Assembly (NCBI GenBank): GCA_903897855.1
Contig: CAIUDH010000076.1
Coordinates: 1-64,000, forward strand
DNA: 64,000 nt
Source: an uncultured Bacteroidota bacterium
GTDB lineage: Bacteria > Bacteroidota > Bacteroidia > UKL13-3
Reading direction: 5' to 3'
How positions within the stretch are numbered: the stretch's first letter is position 1; each line of letters begins with the position of its first letter. A model generated the notes under the pieces. The model had not been told where the DNA came from. It worked only from the letters and a program-made list of their open reading frames with translations, and made no database searches. Shown here piece by piece: positions 16,585 to 25,570 of the stretch. The position numbers were made by a program, and so were the translations under genes.

Positions 16585-17727
16585 CTAGGAGAGATAAAAG
16601 TAATTATTGATAAAGTTGCAAATTCTATGAATGTCATTGTCGTCTAATTCATAATAGAGAGGTAGGCGCAGAAGACAATTGGAAAAATGCTCACAATTGT
16701 GAAGCATACGTCCGTCATGTTTATCGAAATAGTACTCCGATTTGTGAAGTGAGTTAAAATGAAACACGGCTTGTATCTTTTGAGCAGCTAAGATATTAAT
16801 TAATTTATTACGTTCTTCAGTACTTCTGCAAACGATATAAAATATATGGCCTGTATTACAGCTGTATTCGGGCAGTTGTGGCAACGCCAAAAACTCCTTG
16901 TCTTCCAGAGGTTTTAATAGGTTATAATACACATTCCATAGTCTAATTCTTTGAGTCTGAATTTTCTCTAAATTTTCAAGCTGAGCGAATAAAACAGCTG
17001 CCAGAATATCGCTAGGGGAGAATGATGAGCCAATATCAACCCAGCCGTATTCGCCAATCTCACCACGCAGAAATTTGTTTTTATTTGTCCCTTTTGCCCA
17101 AATTGTTTCAGCACGAGTGATGAATCGACTATCATTAATTACAATCATACCCCCTTCCCCGCAAGTTATATTTTTGGTTTCATGAAAGGAGAAGGTAGAT
17201 AAATGTCCAAAGGTGCCGATTGGCACTCCGTTATAAAACGAATCTATCGCTTGAGCAGCATCCTCGATTAAGAATAAGTTATGTTTTTCACATAATTTGA
17301 GAAGGGCATTTAGATCACAAGCTATGCCGGCATAGTGCACGCAGACGACTGCCTTAGTTTGTGGCGTAATTAGCGATTCGATTTCTTCCACTTTTATATT
17401 AGGTGTGCCTTCTTCACTATCTGCAAATACTATTTTTGCACCGCGAAGGACAAACGCATTCGCAGTCGAAACAAATGTAAAGGATGGTATTATAACTTCA
17501 TCACCAGATTTAATATCAATAAGGAGAGCGCACATTTCTAAGGCTGAGCTGCAACTTGTTGTCAAAAGCACCTTTCTGAATCCATATTTGTGTTCGAGAA
17601 ACTTTTGACACTTTTTTGTAAACATACCATCCCCACTAATTTTCGATTCCCTAAGCGCCATTTGCATGTACTTTGACTCATTACCGAAAAAAAAAGGTTT
17701 ATTAAATGTAATTTCTGAATTACTCAT
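16585..17727 (-). CDS. wecE: dTDP-4-amino-4,6-dideoxygalactose transaminase (WecE/RffA type)
   Basis: A PLP-dependent DegT/DnrJ/EryC1 aminotransferase that converts dTDP-4-keto-6-deoxyglucose to dTDP-Fuc4N, a precursor for surface polysaccharide. 380 residues closely follow E. coli WecE: TTSCSSALEM near 56, GDEVIIPSFTFVSTANAFVLRGAKIVF near 75-101, IEDAAQ at 154-159, and the PLP-binding K185 in SFHETKN. The late motif AVFHFNSLHKSEYY near 325 (WecE: AVFHYIPLH) supports the specific type. It is co-transcribed with lnt; the O-antigen ligase-like gene lies 123 nt upstream. No dTDP-sugar synthesis genes (rmlA/B) are in the window. Confidence 0.87.
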   Translation of the reverse strand: MSNSEITFNKPFFFGNESKYMQMALRESKISGDGMFTKKCQKFLEHKYGFRKVLLTTSCSSALEMCALLIDIKSGDEVIIPSFTFVSTANAFVLRGAKIVFADSEEGTPNIKVEEIESLITPQTKAVVCVHYAGIACDLNALLKLCEKHNLFLIEDAAQAIDSFYNGVPIGTFGHLSTFSFHETKNITCGEGGMIVINDSRFITRAETIWAKGTNKNKFLRGEIGEYGWVDIGSSFSPSDILAAVLFAQLENLEKIQTQRIRLWNVYYNLLKPLEDKEFLALPQLPEYSCNTGHIFYIVCRSTEERNKLINILAAQKIQAVFHFNSLHKSEYYFDKHDGRMLHNCEHFSNCLLRLPLYYELDDNDIHRICNFINNYFYLS

Positions 17728-17850
17728 TTTGATTTAATACTAGAACGATTTCAAGGGGCTGGTAAAAAATAATCTCAAAAAAATAACCTTCGTGTTAATA
17801 CTCTTTTATCGATCGTTAGTCTTTTGCTGGAAAGGAAATAAATAGCAAAT

Positions 17851-18996
17851 CTAAGTAGGCTTATCTATAATAAATATCCCTAAATCACTTTTTGAAGATA
17901 GCCTTAGCTCGTCTATAAAACGTCCAACCAGTATAACAACTGTGACAGAAAAAAGTTGTCCTGGGACCAATGCTGGATTAAATATGGTAAATATAAATAC
18001 CGAAAAGCACAGGACCTTAATACTAAATGCACCTCTTATTAGCACCTTTAAAAATAAAGAAATATAGATAAGCATACAAAAAAAACCCTCCTCTGCTAAA
18101 ACTTGAAGATAGAGGTTATGTGTGTGTATCATTTCACCATCAACAATCAAGGCTCTACCAATGCCAAACCAGAAGTGCTGTTGAATGTAGGAAAATGCGA
18201 CAGAATATAATGCCTGCCTGTCGTTAGATTCAAATCCACGAGTACTTATAGGAGAGACTGAATAAAGAGAGAGCAGTAACACTAGAAAAAAGATTACCTT
18301 TACTAACATCGAAATTCGTTTTGCAAGAAAATAATTAGGCTTGAGTAAGAAATAAAATACCAGTGTAATCGAAACAGTAAGCAATCCACTCCTATTCCCT
18401 GACAATACGATGAAAATAAAAGACATAGCTAAAAATAATTTTTTGTGTTTAAAGTTAGGGAGAAGTAGAATACACAAAAAGAGTAACATAAGTGTATAAC
18501 CAAAAATGTTTTTATCACTAAATAAACCCCAAATTTGAATCGGTATACCCGCTATTTTCTGAGCCATGTACATTCCTGTAAATGGCTGGGTATTATACCC
18601 TAATAAAACAAGTACAATACTAAGAATTATTATTCCTGCATTTGAAAAAAAATAAATTTGAAAGAATCTCTTAAAATTATCAAATGTAGACGATATTAAG
18701 GCAATTTCAATACTACTAAAGGTTAAGAAATTTAGAAAAATTCCTAATCTCAAACCAACAAATCCGTTTGCAAAAGACGAGAAAAACGTAAAAACTAATA
18801 TCAATATTGACATTTTTAACTTTGGAAATAACCTTATTTGAAATATAAAATTCAAAAGCAATAACAATTGCACTGCAACATTAAACTCTAAATTGAGCGA
18901 AACGCTATTTGCCTTTGATACACAACTTGAGAAAAGCACCAAAAAAACCAACTGGGCACAAAAAAGAAATCGAATCACTTTTTGTGAAAAACTCAT
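17851..18996 (-). CDS. O-antigen ligase / polymerase-like membrane protein
   Basis: 381 residues with about ten hydrophobic segments. The periplasmic-loop motif HTHNLYLQVLAEEGF near 293-307 is the signature of the Wzy_C (WaaL/Wzy) superfamily, preceded by SNDRQALYSVAFSYIQQHFWFGIGRA near 259. Whether it joins glycan to lipid A core (ligase) or polymerises repeat units cannot be told from sequence. Its ATG overlaps the stop of the upstream GT4 by 4 nt. Codon use is especially AT-rich, as is common for these genes. Confidence 0.82.
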   Translation of the reverse strand: MSFSQKVIRFLFCAQLVFLVLFSSCVSKANSVSLNLEFNVAVQLLLLLNFIFQIRLFPKLKMSILILVFTFFSSFANGFVGLRLGIFLNFLTFSSIEIALISSTFDNFKRFFQIYFFSNAGIIILSIVLVLLGYNTQPFTGMYMAQKIAGIPIQIWGLFSDKNIFGYTLMLLFLCILLLPNFKHKKLFLAMSFIFIVLSGNRSGLLTVSITLVFYFLLKPNYFLAKRISMLVKVIFFLVLLLSLYSVSPISTRGFESNDRQALYSVAFSYIQQHFWFGIGRALIVDGEMIHTHNLYLQVLAEEGFFCMLIYISLFLKVLIRGAFSIKVLCFSVFIFTIFNPALVPGQLFSVTVVILVGRFIDELRLSSKSDLGIFIIDKPT

Positions 18997-20186
18997 TGGT
19001 ATATCTGTGTAAATAAATTAACCAAAGTACTATAACTAAATGATTCTAATGCCTTATTTCGGGCAAAAGTCTTCATCCCTACCTCATCGTTAAGACACTC
19101 TATCATACCTTGTGAAAGTTCGGAAACATTGCCTTTCTGAGCTAAAAAACCATTTTTGGAATGCACAATCATATCTGGCATCCCTCCTATATCAAAAGCA
19201 ACTACGGGAGTTCCACAGGAAATAGATTCCAAAACCGTATTAGGAAAATTATCTTCTAAGCTAGGGGCAACAAATACATCTGCTGCACTGTAAATTAACA
19301 CTAACATCTCCTCATCACTTACATGACCCATATTGTTCGACTTTTTATTTAGAAAAAGATTCCCTTCTTTTAAATTTCCAAAAAGAATAACCTCCACTTC
19401 ATTGCCAGGTATCGCATTTACTGCGTCTCTAAAGTAATGAAAACCTTTATTGGGGTCATCTAAGTCAACAGAACCAAAAAGTATGAGCTTTTTCTCAATT
19501 GGCAAATTTAACTTTTCTCGAGCGAAACGCTGATTCACTGGCCTATACTTCTCAAGGTCAATACAATAGGGGATTCGAACTATCTTAAATCCATTAAACA
19601 TCGGAGAGGAGCAAGCCCTTTCATGCATCCAATGACTTGCACAAATAATAGTAGGATTAATACTACTTAATATCGCACGCTTTTTAATAAAAATACGTCT
19701 GCTTAAATCGTTCGCTCTTCTACTGTTTAGTTGAGGGCAAAATCCACAATTTGCCTCCCAATGATTACACCCGTGTGTAACATGGCACCCCCCACTTAAC
19801 CACCAACTGTCATGCATGTTAATAAATACTTTCTTGCCTGCCGAAGCCAAATACCTCAAATCCTTAAACCCCATATATCCCTGTTGTACCCAATGCAAAT
19901 GAATTATATCCGACTCTTTAACACAATCAAACTGAGACAATCCAATGCCAATATTTGCTGTGCTAAAAGCAGTTTTACTGACTCTTTGATAAAACTGTAA
20001 TGGAACCTTGTCAAAATAGGCCCTAAATGTGTTTTTGAATTTATCCCATTGGCTAGTCAGTGGTAAATCAAGCATTTTGCTTTGCATCCCAGCTTCTTGT
20101 AATGCTTTATTTATTGTTCTTGCCGCTTTACCAGCTCCGCCTGACACTAGATTGTTTGATAAATGTAATATTTTATATTTCTTCAA
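18993..20186 (-). CDS. Glycosyltransferase family 4
   Basis: I take the TTG at 20186 as start, giving MKKYKILHLSNNLVSGGAGKAA, the usual start of this subfamily. The reading frame is open to a TTG at 20207, but that codon is part of the TATATTTG promoter element. The N-terminal GT-B lobe has the GGAGKAAR phosphate loop and a HLHWVQQGYM segment. A CxxC-rich insert (SGGCHVTHGCNHWEANCGFCPQ) near 110-130 is typical of the WcaC/WbaZ-like group. The donor lobe has DDPNKGFHYFRDA and APSLEDNFPNTVLESISCGTPVVAF, the EExxxxxxxE nucleotide-sugar motif. It is the first gene of the leftward glycan operon. Confidence 0.87.
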   Translation of the reverse strand: MKKYKILHLSNNLVSGGAGKAARTINKALQEAGMQSKMLDLPLTSQWDKFKNTFRAYFDKVPLQFYQRVSKTAFSTANIGIGLSQFDCVKESDIIHLHWVQQGYMGFKDLRYLASAGKKVFINMHDSWWLSGGCHVTHGCNHWEANCGFCPQLNSRRANDLSRRIFIKKRAILSSINPTIICASHWMHERACSSPMFNGFKIVRIPYCIDLEKYRPVNQRFAREKLNLPIEKKLILFGSVDLDDPNKGFHYFRDAVNAIPGNEVEVILFGNLKEGNLFLNKKSNNMGHVSDEEMLVLIYSAADVFVAPSLEDNFPNTVLESISCGTPVVAFDIGGMPDMIVHSKNGFLAQKGNVSELSQGMIECLNDEVGMKTFARNKALESFSYSTLVNLFTQIYQ

Positions 20187-20204
20187 AACATTATATTGTT
20201 TTGA

Positions 20205-20212
20205 CAAATATA
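20205..20212 (-). promoter_or_regulatory. -7 element (TATATTTG) of the leftward glycan operon
   Basis: A minus-strand TAnnTTTG match. Its last three bases are the in-frame TTG at 20207, which argues that translation starts downstream at the TTG at 20186. No clear -33 element. Confidence 0.45.
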
Positions 20213-20501
20213 TCCAATAATATTAAAAAAACTCCATTGTGTCTGTAATGCTTTTTAACGTCAGTCAAACTTCTTGTAAATCAGGAAATTCCTTTGAATA
20301 AATTAAAGCAAGATTGAGAAGAGGACTGATTCCCCGATTTGCCATTTTTCAATACACTTTGTTACAATAAGATTATACGTTTAACAATATCCATTATGCC
20401 AGCTAACCTTAATAAATAGGCACTTCCGAAAAACAATATCTTCTATTATTATGCTATTAAATTGAAAAGTGTTCGATTTGAGTTAATTTGCAGCCTTAAT
20501 T

Positions 20502-21215
20502 ATGGCATTTATCAACTTCGCTTCACTTGTTTTGTTTGAAAACGAGAACTATATTGTAATAAACAAGCCCCCGCATTTAGCCACCTTGGACGATAGGGGT
20601 GAGAATACAAACATTCTGCTTCTCGCGAAAAATTATTTTACTGAAGCGCAAGTCTGTCACAGACTAGATAAAGAGACTAGTGGTGCTTTGCTGATTGCCA
20701 AAAATGCAGCGGCTTACCGGCATGCAGCGATGCAGTTTGAAGCTCGAGAAGTTCAAAAAATATATCATGCAATTGTAGCTTCACCTAGAAAATTTGATCA
20801 ATTAGTCGTTGACTTACCTATTAAGCAAACTAGCACAGGGACTGTGAAAATTGATAAAAAGGATGGCAAAAAGGCACTCTCGGTATTTACCACAATCAAA
20901 CTATTCAAACATTATGCACTAATGCAATGTGAAATCTATACGGGAAGAATGCACCAAATTCGAATTCACCTCGCATCACAAAATGCAAGTATAGCTTCTG
21001 ATGTCACATACAAGGGGAAAATGCCATTGCTATCTGAAATAAAGAAGAAGTTTAAAAACTCTGACGATATCGAAAAACCTATGATACATCGCGTCGCATT
21101 GCATGCTTTCTCACTGCGATTTAGAGATTTAGATACTACAGAAATTTCTATTGAAGCTCCTTACCCTAATGATTTTGAGGTGTTTTTGAAAGTGTTGGAG
21201 AAATACGACTCCTAA
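20502..21215 (+). CDS. RluA/RluD-family pseudouridine synthase
   Basis: Isomerises specific uridines in rRNA or tRNA. 237 residues. The catalytic motif CHRLDKETSGALLIAKN holds the nucleophile D56. GRMHQIRIHLASQNASIASDVTYKG near 147-171 and MIHRVALHAFSLRF near 200 are the usual later motifs. There is no N-terminal S4 domain, so it resembles RluA/RluC-short or TruC-like members; the target site cannot be assigned. It stands alone and is convergent with the acyl-CoA dehydrogenase gene. Confidence 0.92.
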   Translation: MAFINFASLVLFENENYIVINKPPHLATLDDRGENTNILLLAKNYFTEAQVCHRLDKETSGALLIAKNAAAYRHAAMQFEAREVQKIYHAIVASPRKFDQLVVDLPIKQTSTGTVKIDKKDGKKALSVFTTIKLFKHYALMQCEIYTGRMHQIRIHLASQNASIASDVTYKGKMPLLSEIKKKFKNSDDIEKPMIHRVALHAFSLRFRDLDTTEISIEAPYPNDFEVFLKVLEKYDS

Positions 21216-21237
21216 CGATTTTACAACAAGTGCAACC

Positions 21238-22377
21238 TTATTTTAAGATACTTCGGCCAATAACAATACGTTGTACCTCACTTGTACCTTCATATATTTG
21301 AGTGATTTTCGCATCGCGCATTAACCGCTCCACATGATACTCCTTCACATAACCATAGCCACCATGTATTTGTACCGCCTCTGTGGTAGTTTTCATTGCC
21401 ACCTCACTTGCAAATACTTTAGCCATACTACTGGCTATCGCGTAATCTTCATGTTGGTCCTTTAAAAATGCAGCTTTCATAATCAATAAACGCGCGGCTT
21501 CAATTTCGGTGGCCATATCGGCAAGCTTGAATTGTATGGCCTGATGATTCATTATTTCTGTTCCAAAGGCCCTACGTTCTTTGGCATATTTTAGTGATAG
21601 CTCGTATGCTCCACTTGCAATACCTAATGCCTGTGCAGCAATTCCAATACGACCTCCGGCAAGTACTTTCATGGCAAACTTAAATCCGAATCCATCTTCA
21701 CCAATACGGTTTTCTTTGGGCACTTTTACATCCTGAAACATAATACTATGTGTATCACTACCCCGAATACCCATTTTGTTTTCTTTATTCCCAATGGTAA
21801 TTCCTGCCCAAGCTTTTTCTACAATAAATGCATTAATCCCTTTATGTCCTTTTTCAATATCTGTTTGCGCAATTACAAGATAATAGGTTGCACTGCTTCC
21901 ATTTGTTATCCAATTCTTCGTACCGTTCATTAAGTAATAATCGCCTTTATCTTCTGCGGTGGTGCGCTGTGATGTGGCATCGCTGCCCGCTTCTGGTTCA
22001 CTAAGCAAGAAAGCACCATGTACTTGTCCGGAAGCAAGTGGAATTAAATATTTCTGCTTCTGCTCCTCACTCCCAAAAGCTTCCAAACCCCAACATACCA
22101 AGGAGTTATTAACCGATACGACAACCGAGGCCGAAGCATCTACCTTACTCAATTCTTCCATGGCGAGAACATAACTCACTGTATCCATACCTGCCCCTCC
22201 ATAATTTGGATCAACCATGATGCCCAAAAATCCTAATTCCCCCAGTTTCTTTATCTGTTCAGCAGGGAATTTCTGATGCTCATCACGCTCAATCACTCCT
22301 GGTAAAAGTTCTTTTTGTGCGAATTCTCGAGCAGCCTGCTGTATCGCTATTTGTTCTTCTGTGTATTGAAAGTCCAT
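21238..22377 (-). CDS. Acyl-CoA dehydrogenase (short/branched-chain type)
   Basis: An FAD-dependent first step of fatty- or branched-acyl-CoA beta-oxidation, passing electrons to ETF. 379 residues, the normal length. Motifs: ELGFLGIMVDPNYGGAGMD near 46-64, FLLSEPEAGSDATSQRTTA near 123 and NGTKNWITNGS near 151 (FAD/substrate), YAKERRAFG near 262, the QIHGGYGYVKEY FAD-binding motif near 335, and IYEGTSEVQR with catalytic base E363. This glutamate position is that of butyryl/short-chain rather than isovaleryl enzymes. Monocistronic. Confidence 0.95.
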   Translation of the reverse strand: MDFQYTEEQIAIQQAAREFAQKELLPGVIERDEHQKFPAEQIKKLGELGFLGIMVDPNYGGAGMDTVSYVLAMEELSKVDASASVVVSVNNSLVCWGLEAFGSEEQKQKYLIPLASGQVHGAFLLSEPEAGSDATSQRTTAEDKGDYYLMNGTKNWITNGSSATYYLVIAQTDIEKGHKGINAFIVEKAWAGITIGNKENKMGIRGSDTHSIMFQDVKVPKENRIGEDGFGFKFAMKVLAGGRIGIAAQALGIASGAYELSLKYAKERRAFGTEIMNHQAIQFKLADMATEIEAARLLIMKAAFLKDQHEDYAIASSMAKVFASEVAMKTTTEAVQIHGGYGYVKEYHVERLMRDAKITQIYEGTSEVQRIVIGRSILK

Positions 22378-22736
22378 GGGATTTTAATATTAATATTAGA
22401 ACTGCGAAAATAGCGGTAATGCACTATACAAGCAAATGGTTCTTTTGATTCTTAACGCAAGACTTGAGTTTTAATCAAATAAACCTCAAAACATAGTTTA
22501 AAAAGTAGAGGATAGGTTTTAGATTAAACATTAGTTATTATCAGAATTTCTGGGCAAAAAACACTAATAGACCTATTGAAAGCGAAACTTGAACACTACT
22601 GATATTTCCTTATCGCGCCAACTTAGTAGAATTTTTGAACACCTTCAAAATGCCTTGCATCCAAATGGAAATAATATTTTTAGAGTGTATGTCGCAAATC
22701 TATTATAACTGAGTGCTTCTCCGAAAAATAAAGGTA
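22378..22736. other. Intergenic region with no recognised feature
   Basis: About 360 AT-rich bp between the acyl-CoA dehydrogenase start (right side) and the 3' end of the T9SS type B gene. A TATTTTCG, one base off the -7 consensus, lies at 22405-22412 on the minus strand and may serve the dehydrogenase. Nothing else is supported. Confidence 0.4.
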
Positions 22737-25559
22737 TTATCTAATAAGTAGAAAAGTGCCCTTAATATCAACTATCTTTTGAAATGGCTGTGCTGATTTG
22801 TTAATGGCTTCTATGCTATAAATATAAACACCTTCGGGGGCTGCAGATCCATTGGCAAGCTTGCCATCCCATCCTTGAGGGTCGGAACTGCCTGAAAAAA
22901 CCAATTGCCCCCACCTATTAAATATAATCATGTTATAGATATCAATGCCGGTTCCACTCGGTTTGAAGTACTCGTTTCTCCCGTCGTTATTCGGAGAAAA
23001 AGCATTGGGGACAAATAGAGTCGGTTTTAAATATAAACAAGCTATGTTACTCTTGCTTTGCATACCATTATGCCCATTTTCCATGGCTGTAATTCGATAA
23101 CAAATTTCGCAGCTAGTAATCGTGTCGAATTGATCCAATGCGTCACTAAATTCATAAACATTCCGGATAGCACCCAAACTCTCCCAATCAGCCCTGTTTC
23201 CATTCTTACGTTCCAAAAGATATTCTGACACCCCATCTTGCCAATATTCGTAGGGAGTCCACTGAATATGAACAAATTCGTTATTTATAATGTCAGTTTT
23301 TGTAAAAATTGATTTTGTAAGCTCCGAATTTTGAGTTCTGTTTTCGCAAGTATCGACAGCAATGAGTTGGAAATTATGCGCTTGACTGGGGTGGCTGTCC
23401 TTAATCTGGCAGGCCGTCTTGCTTGAGCTTAAAATAATATTCGAGCTGTTTGATTTTAATTGATATTGGGTGGCATTGGAAACTGGCTTCCATGCCACTT
23501 CTATGATACTATCATTTATGTAAGTAGCATAATAAATTTCAGGTTTAAGTTTTGAATCTATTCCAGCCAATAATTTTACGGACAGCGTGTCTTCAGTTAT
23601 GCAACCCGTTGTTCCGGTTAATCTTTGACGAATATGATAATTGCCTGAGGTGTTGTATATGATGCCTGTATCCAACGAGTGATTTGACTTAACTTTAACA
23701 AATACGCCATCTCCAAAATCATATTCTTTTGATACAATATTGAAAGAAAGGGTGTCTGAAAAACGAACAATTGTCGGAGCACAGCCACTTTTTATGGAAG
23801 CTGTAATGCCTGGCTTCGGCGCCGGAAGAATATTTATGAGGTTAGTTTTCTCTAGGGTGTTTTCACAAAACCCATTGTTAAACGTTAAAGTAACCTTGTA
23901 CATGCCTGTCTTGCTATAACTATGGCTGATGCTTCCCATGCCGGTAGAATAATTTATGGCATTAATAGAAAGTCGTTTTTGTGTGCCATCACCAAAATCC
24001 CATAAGAACGTAATAATCCCTGCTGTGGTATCCGTTACCGTTAAATCATTGAACTTAACTGCAATATACTGACAACCAACGCTGTTGGCCGTGCTGAAAT
24101 TTATTTGAGGTATATCGGTAGTTTCTATTTGCCGGCTATTCCAAACATTATAACCATAACGAGTGGTAGCTTTCAGTTTTACTAAAAAGTGGCCTTTAAC
24201 ACTGTAAGTATGAACCGTGCTCGCCCCTGTGGCGCTATCCCCATCGCCAAAGTACCAGGTGTAAAACACGAAGCAGGTATCACAATCTTTGGTAAAACGG
24301 AGTGTCTTGCAATTCTCTTTTATGCTTGAAAAAGACACTTTTTTATAGTCGTAGAATACATTTGAAATTGTAGTAGTATTAGTAAAACTGGGCACGGCAA
24401 GGTACTTCGGGTTAAATTTACAAGCATCTCCTATGGCATTGGGGTTTTCAATACACCATAAAAATTTGTTACCATGGTTACCCACCAAAATTTTTCCATT
24501 GGGTACCAACTGCATTCTATCTATCTGTAGATCCTCGTCATAGTTTATTTCTCGACATGTACCTTGAGTATTCGCACTAAAAATTTGGTATTGAATTATT
24601 GGGCAATGCATATCTCGGCGATACCTTAGCCCCCAGTGGTTTATATAGATAAGACTGTCATTAGGAGAGAAAGAACAGTACGTCGGACCAAACGGTATTG
24701 AATCTGGCTCCCTGCTTCCTTTATTAACTTCAAAAAACTCATCTATAATCTTCGCGAATTTAATGGAACCGTTATTTTGGTTAAAACTGTAAAGATGAAA
24801 ATAATTTGAGAATTTCCTTACCGTATCATAAGCGACTATCCCAATGTTTTCGTAATAATAGTTTGTTAGTGCAAATTGGTTTCCTCTCGTATTCGCCTTT
24901 ATTTTGCATTCTTGCGCAATGCGTGCATACAATTTAGGGGTATAGGAAAAAACAGGGGGGTGAATTCCTTGCTCATCATATAAAAAAGCAGCAAAAGTAT
25001 TCGTGTCCGATTTGCAGACAATCCAATAGTCTTTATGATTGGCATGCCGCACCATGGTAAGCTGGTCTAAAAACCCAGGATAGATTAATTTGTTTTGGAC
25101 CACTAATTTGCCGAGGCCATGATTGGCTTTGGTATTAATGATGTTGATATATAAGCCGCTCTCCTTCTTGTTCAGGATGTTTAGTGAATCCTCCGCTCCA
25201 CGTATTCCATTTCTCCACACACTAAATAAAACAATATTATTGCTATCCTGAAGATCAGGGATAAAAACCCCTCCAGGTGATACAGATAATGAAATACCAC
25301 AAATAAAGGTGTCACTTCCTTCGATCACCTGATGATTCTTATTATAAAACTTTTCTTGATTGACATAAAACATCAAATCACCTTTCTTGTCTGAATATGC
25401 GGTTGAAGTATTGCATACTCTCCCAGCAGTACTGAATAGGTTGGGAGGCTCTGAACTAAAATTCAACCCATTTTTATTGTCAAAAACCAAATTATTTCCT
25501 TCCTGTGAATAGAGCAAGGAAGGAAATAAGATGATAATCAAAAAATACATCGTCTTCAT
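22737..25559 (-). CDS. PKD-repeat protein with T9SS type B (gliding-motility-associated) C-terminal domain
   Basis: 940 residues. A signal peptide (1-18) precedes a ~400-residue N-terminal region resembling beta-propeller-type repeats. At least three PKD modules follow, marked by WYFGDGD near 431, LWDFGDGT near 520 and EYDFGDGV near 612. A fibronectin-like stretch covers about 680-840. The final ~90 residues are a classic type B sorting domain: VPNAFSPNNDGRNEYFKP, FNRWGQLVF, GWDGKLANG and GVYIYSIEA. It is exported by Sec and then T9SS and probably released or surface-bound. It lies 11 nt downstream of the type A gene in the same operon. Confidence 0.93.
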   Translation of the reverse strand: MKTMYFLIIILFPSLLYSQEGNNLVFDNKNGLNFSSEPPNLFSTAGRVCNTSTAYSDKKGDLMFYVNQEKFYNKNHQVIEGSDTFICGISLSVSPGGVFIPDLQDSNNIVLFSVWRNGIRGAEDSLNILNKKESGLYINIINTKANHGLGKLVVQNKLIYPGFLDQLTMVRHANHKDYWIVCKSDTNTFAAFLYDEQGIHPPVFSYTPKLYARIAQECKIKANTRGNQFALTNYYYENIGIVAYDTVRKFSNYFHLYSFNQNNGSIKFAKIIDEFFEVNKGSREPDSIPFGPTYCSFSPNDSLIYINHWGLRYRRDMHCPIIQYQIFSANTQGTCREINYDEDLQIDRMQLVPNGKILVGNHGNKFLWCIENPNAIGDACKFNPKYLAVPSFTNTTTISNVFYDYKKVSFSSIKENCKTLRFTKDCDTCFVFYTWYFGDGDSATGASTVHTYSVKGHFLVKLKATTRYGYNVWNSRQIETTDIPQINFSTANSVGCQYIAVKFNDLTVTDTTAGIITFLWDFGDGTQKRLSINAINYSTGMGSISHSYSKTGMYKVTLTFNNGFCENTLEKTNLINILPAPKPGITASIKSGCAPTIVRFSDTLSFNIVSKEYDFGDGVFVKVKSNHSLDTGIIYNTSGNYHIRQRLTGTTGCITEDTLSVKLLAGIDSKLKPEIYYATYINDSIIEVAWKPVSNATQYQLKSNSSNIILSSSKTACQIKDSHPSQAHNFQLIAVDTCENRTQNSELTKSIFTKTDIINNEFVHIQWTPYEYWQDGVSEYLLERKNGNRADWESLGAIRNVYEFSDALDQFDTITSCEICYRITAMENGHNGMQSKSNIACLYLKPTLFVPNAFSPNNDGRNEYFKPSGTGIDIYNMIIFNRWGQLVFSGSSDPQGWDGKLANGSAAPEGVYIYSIEAINKSAQPFQKIVDIKGTFLLIR

Positions 25560-25570
25560 AGGTTAATAAA

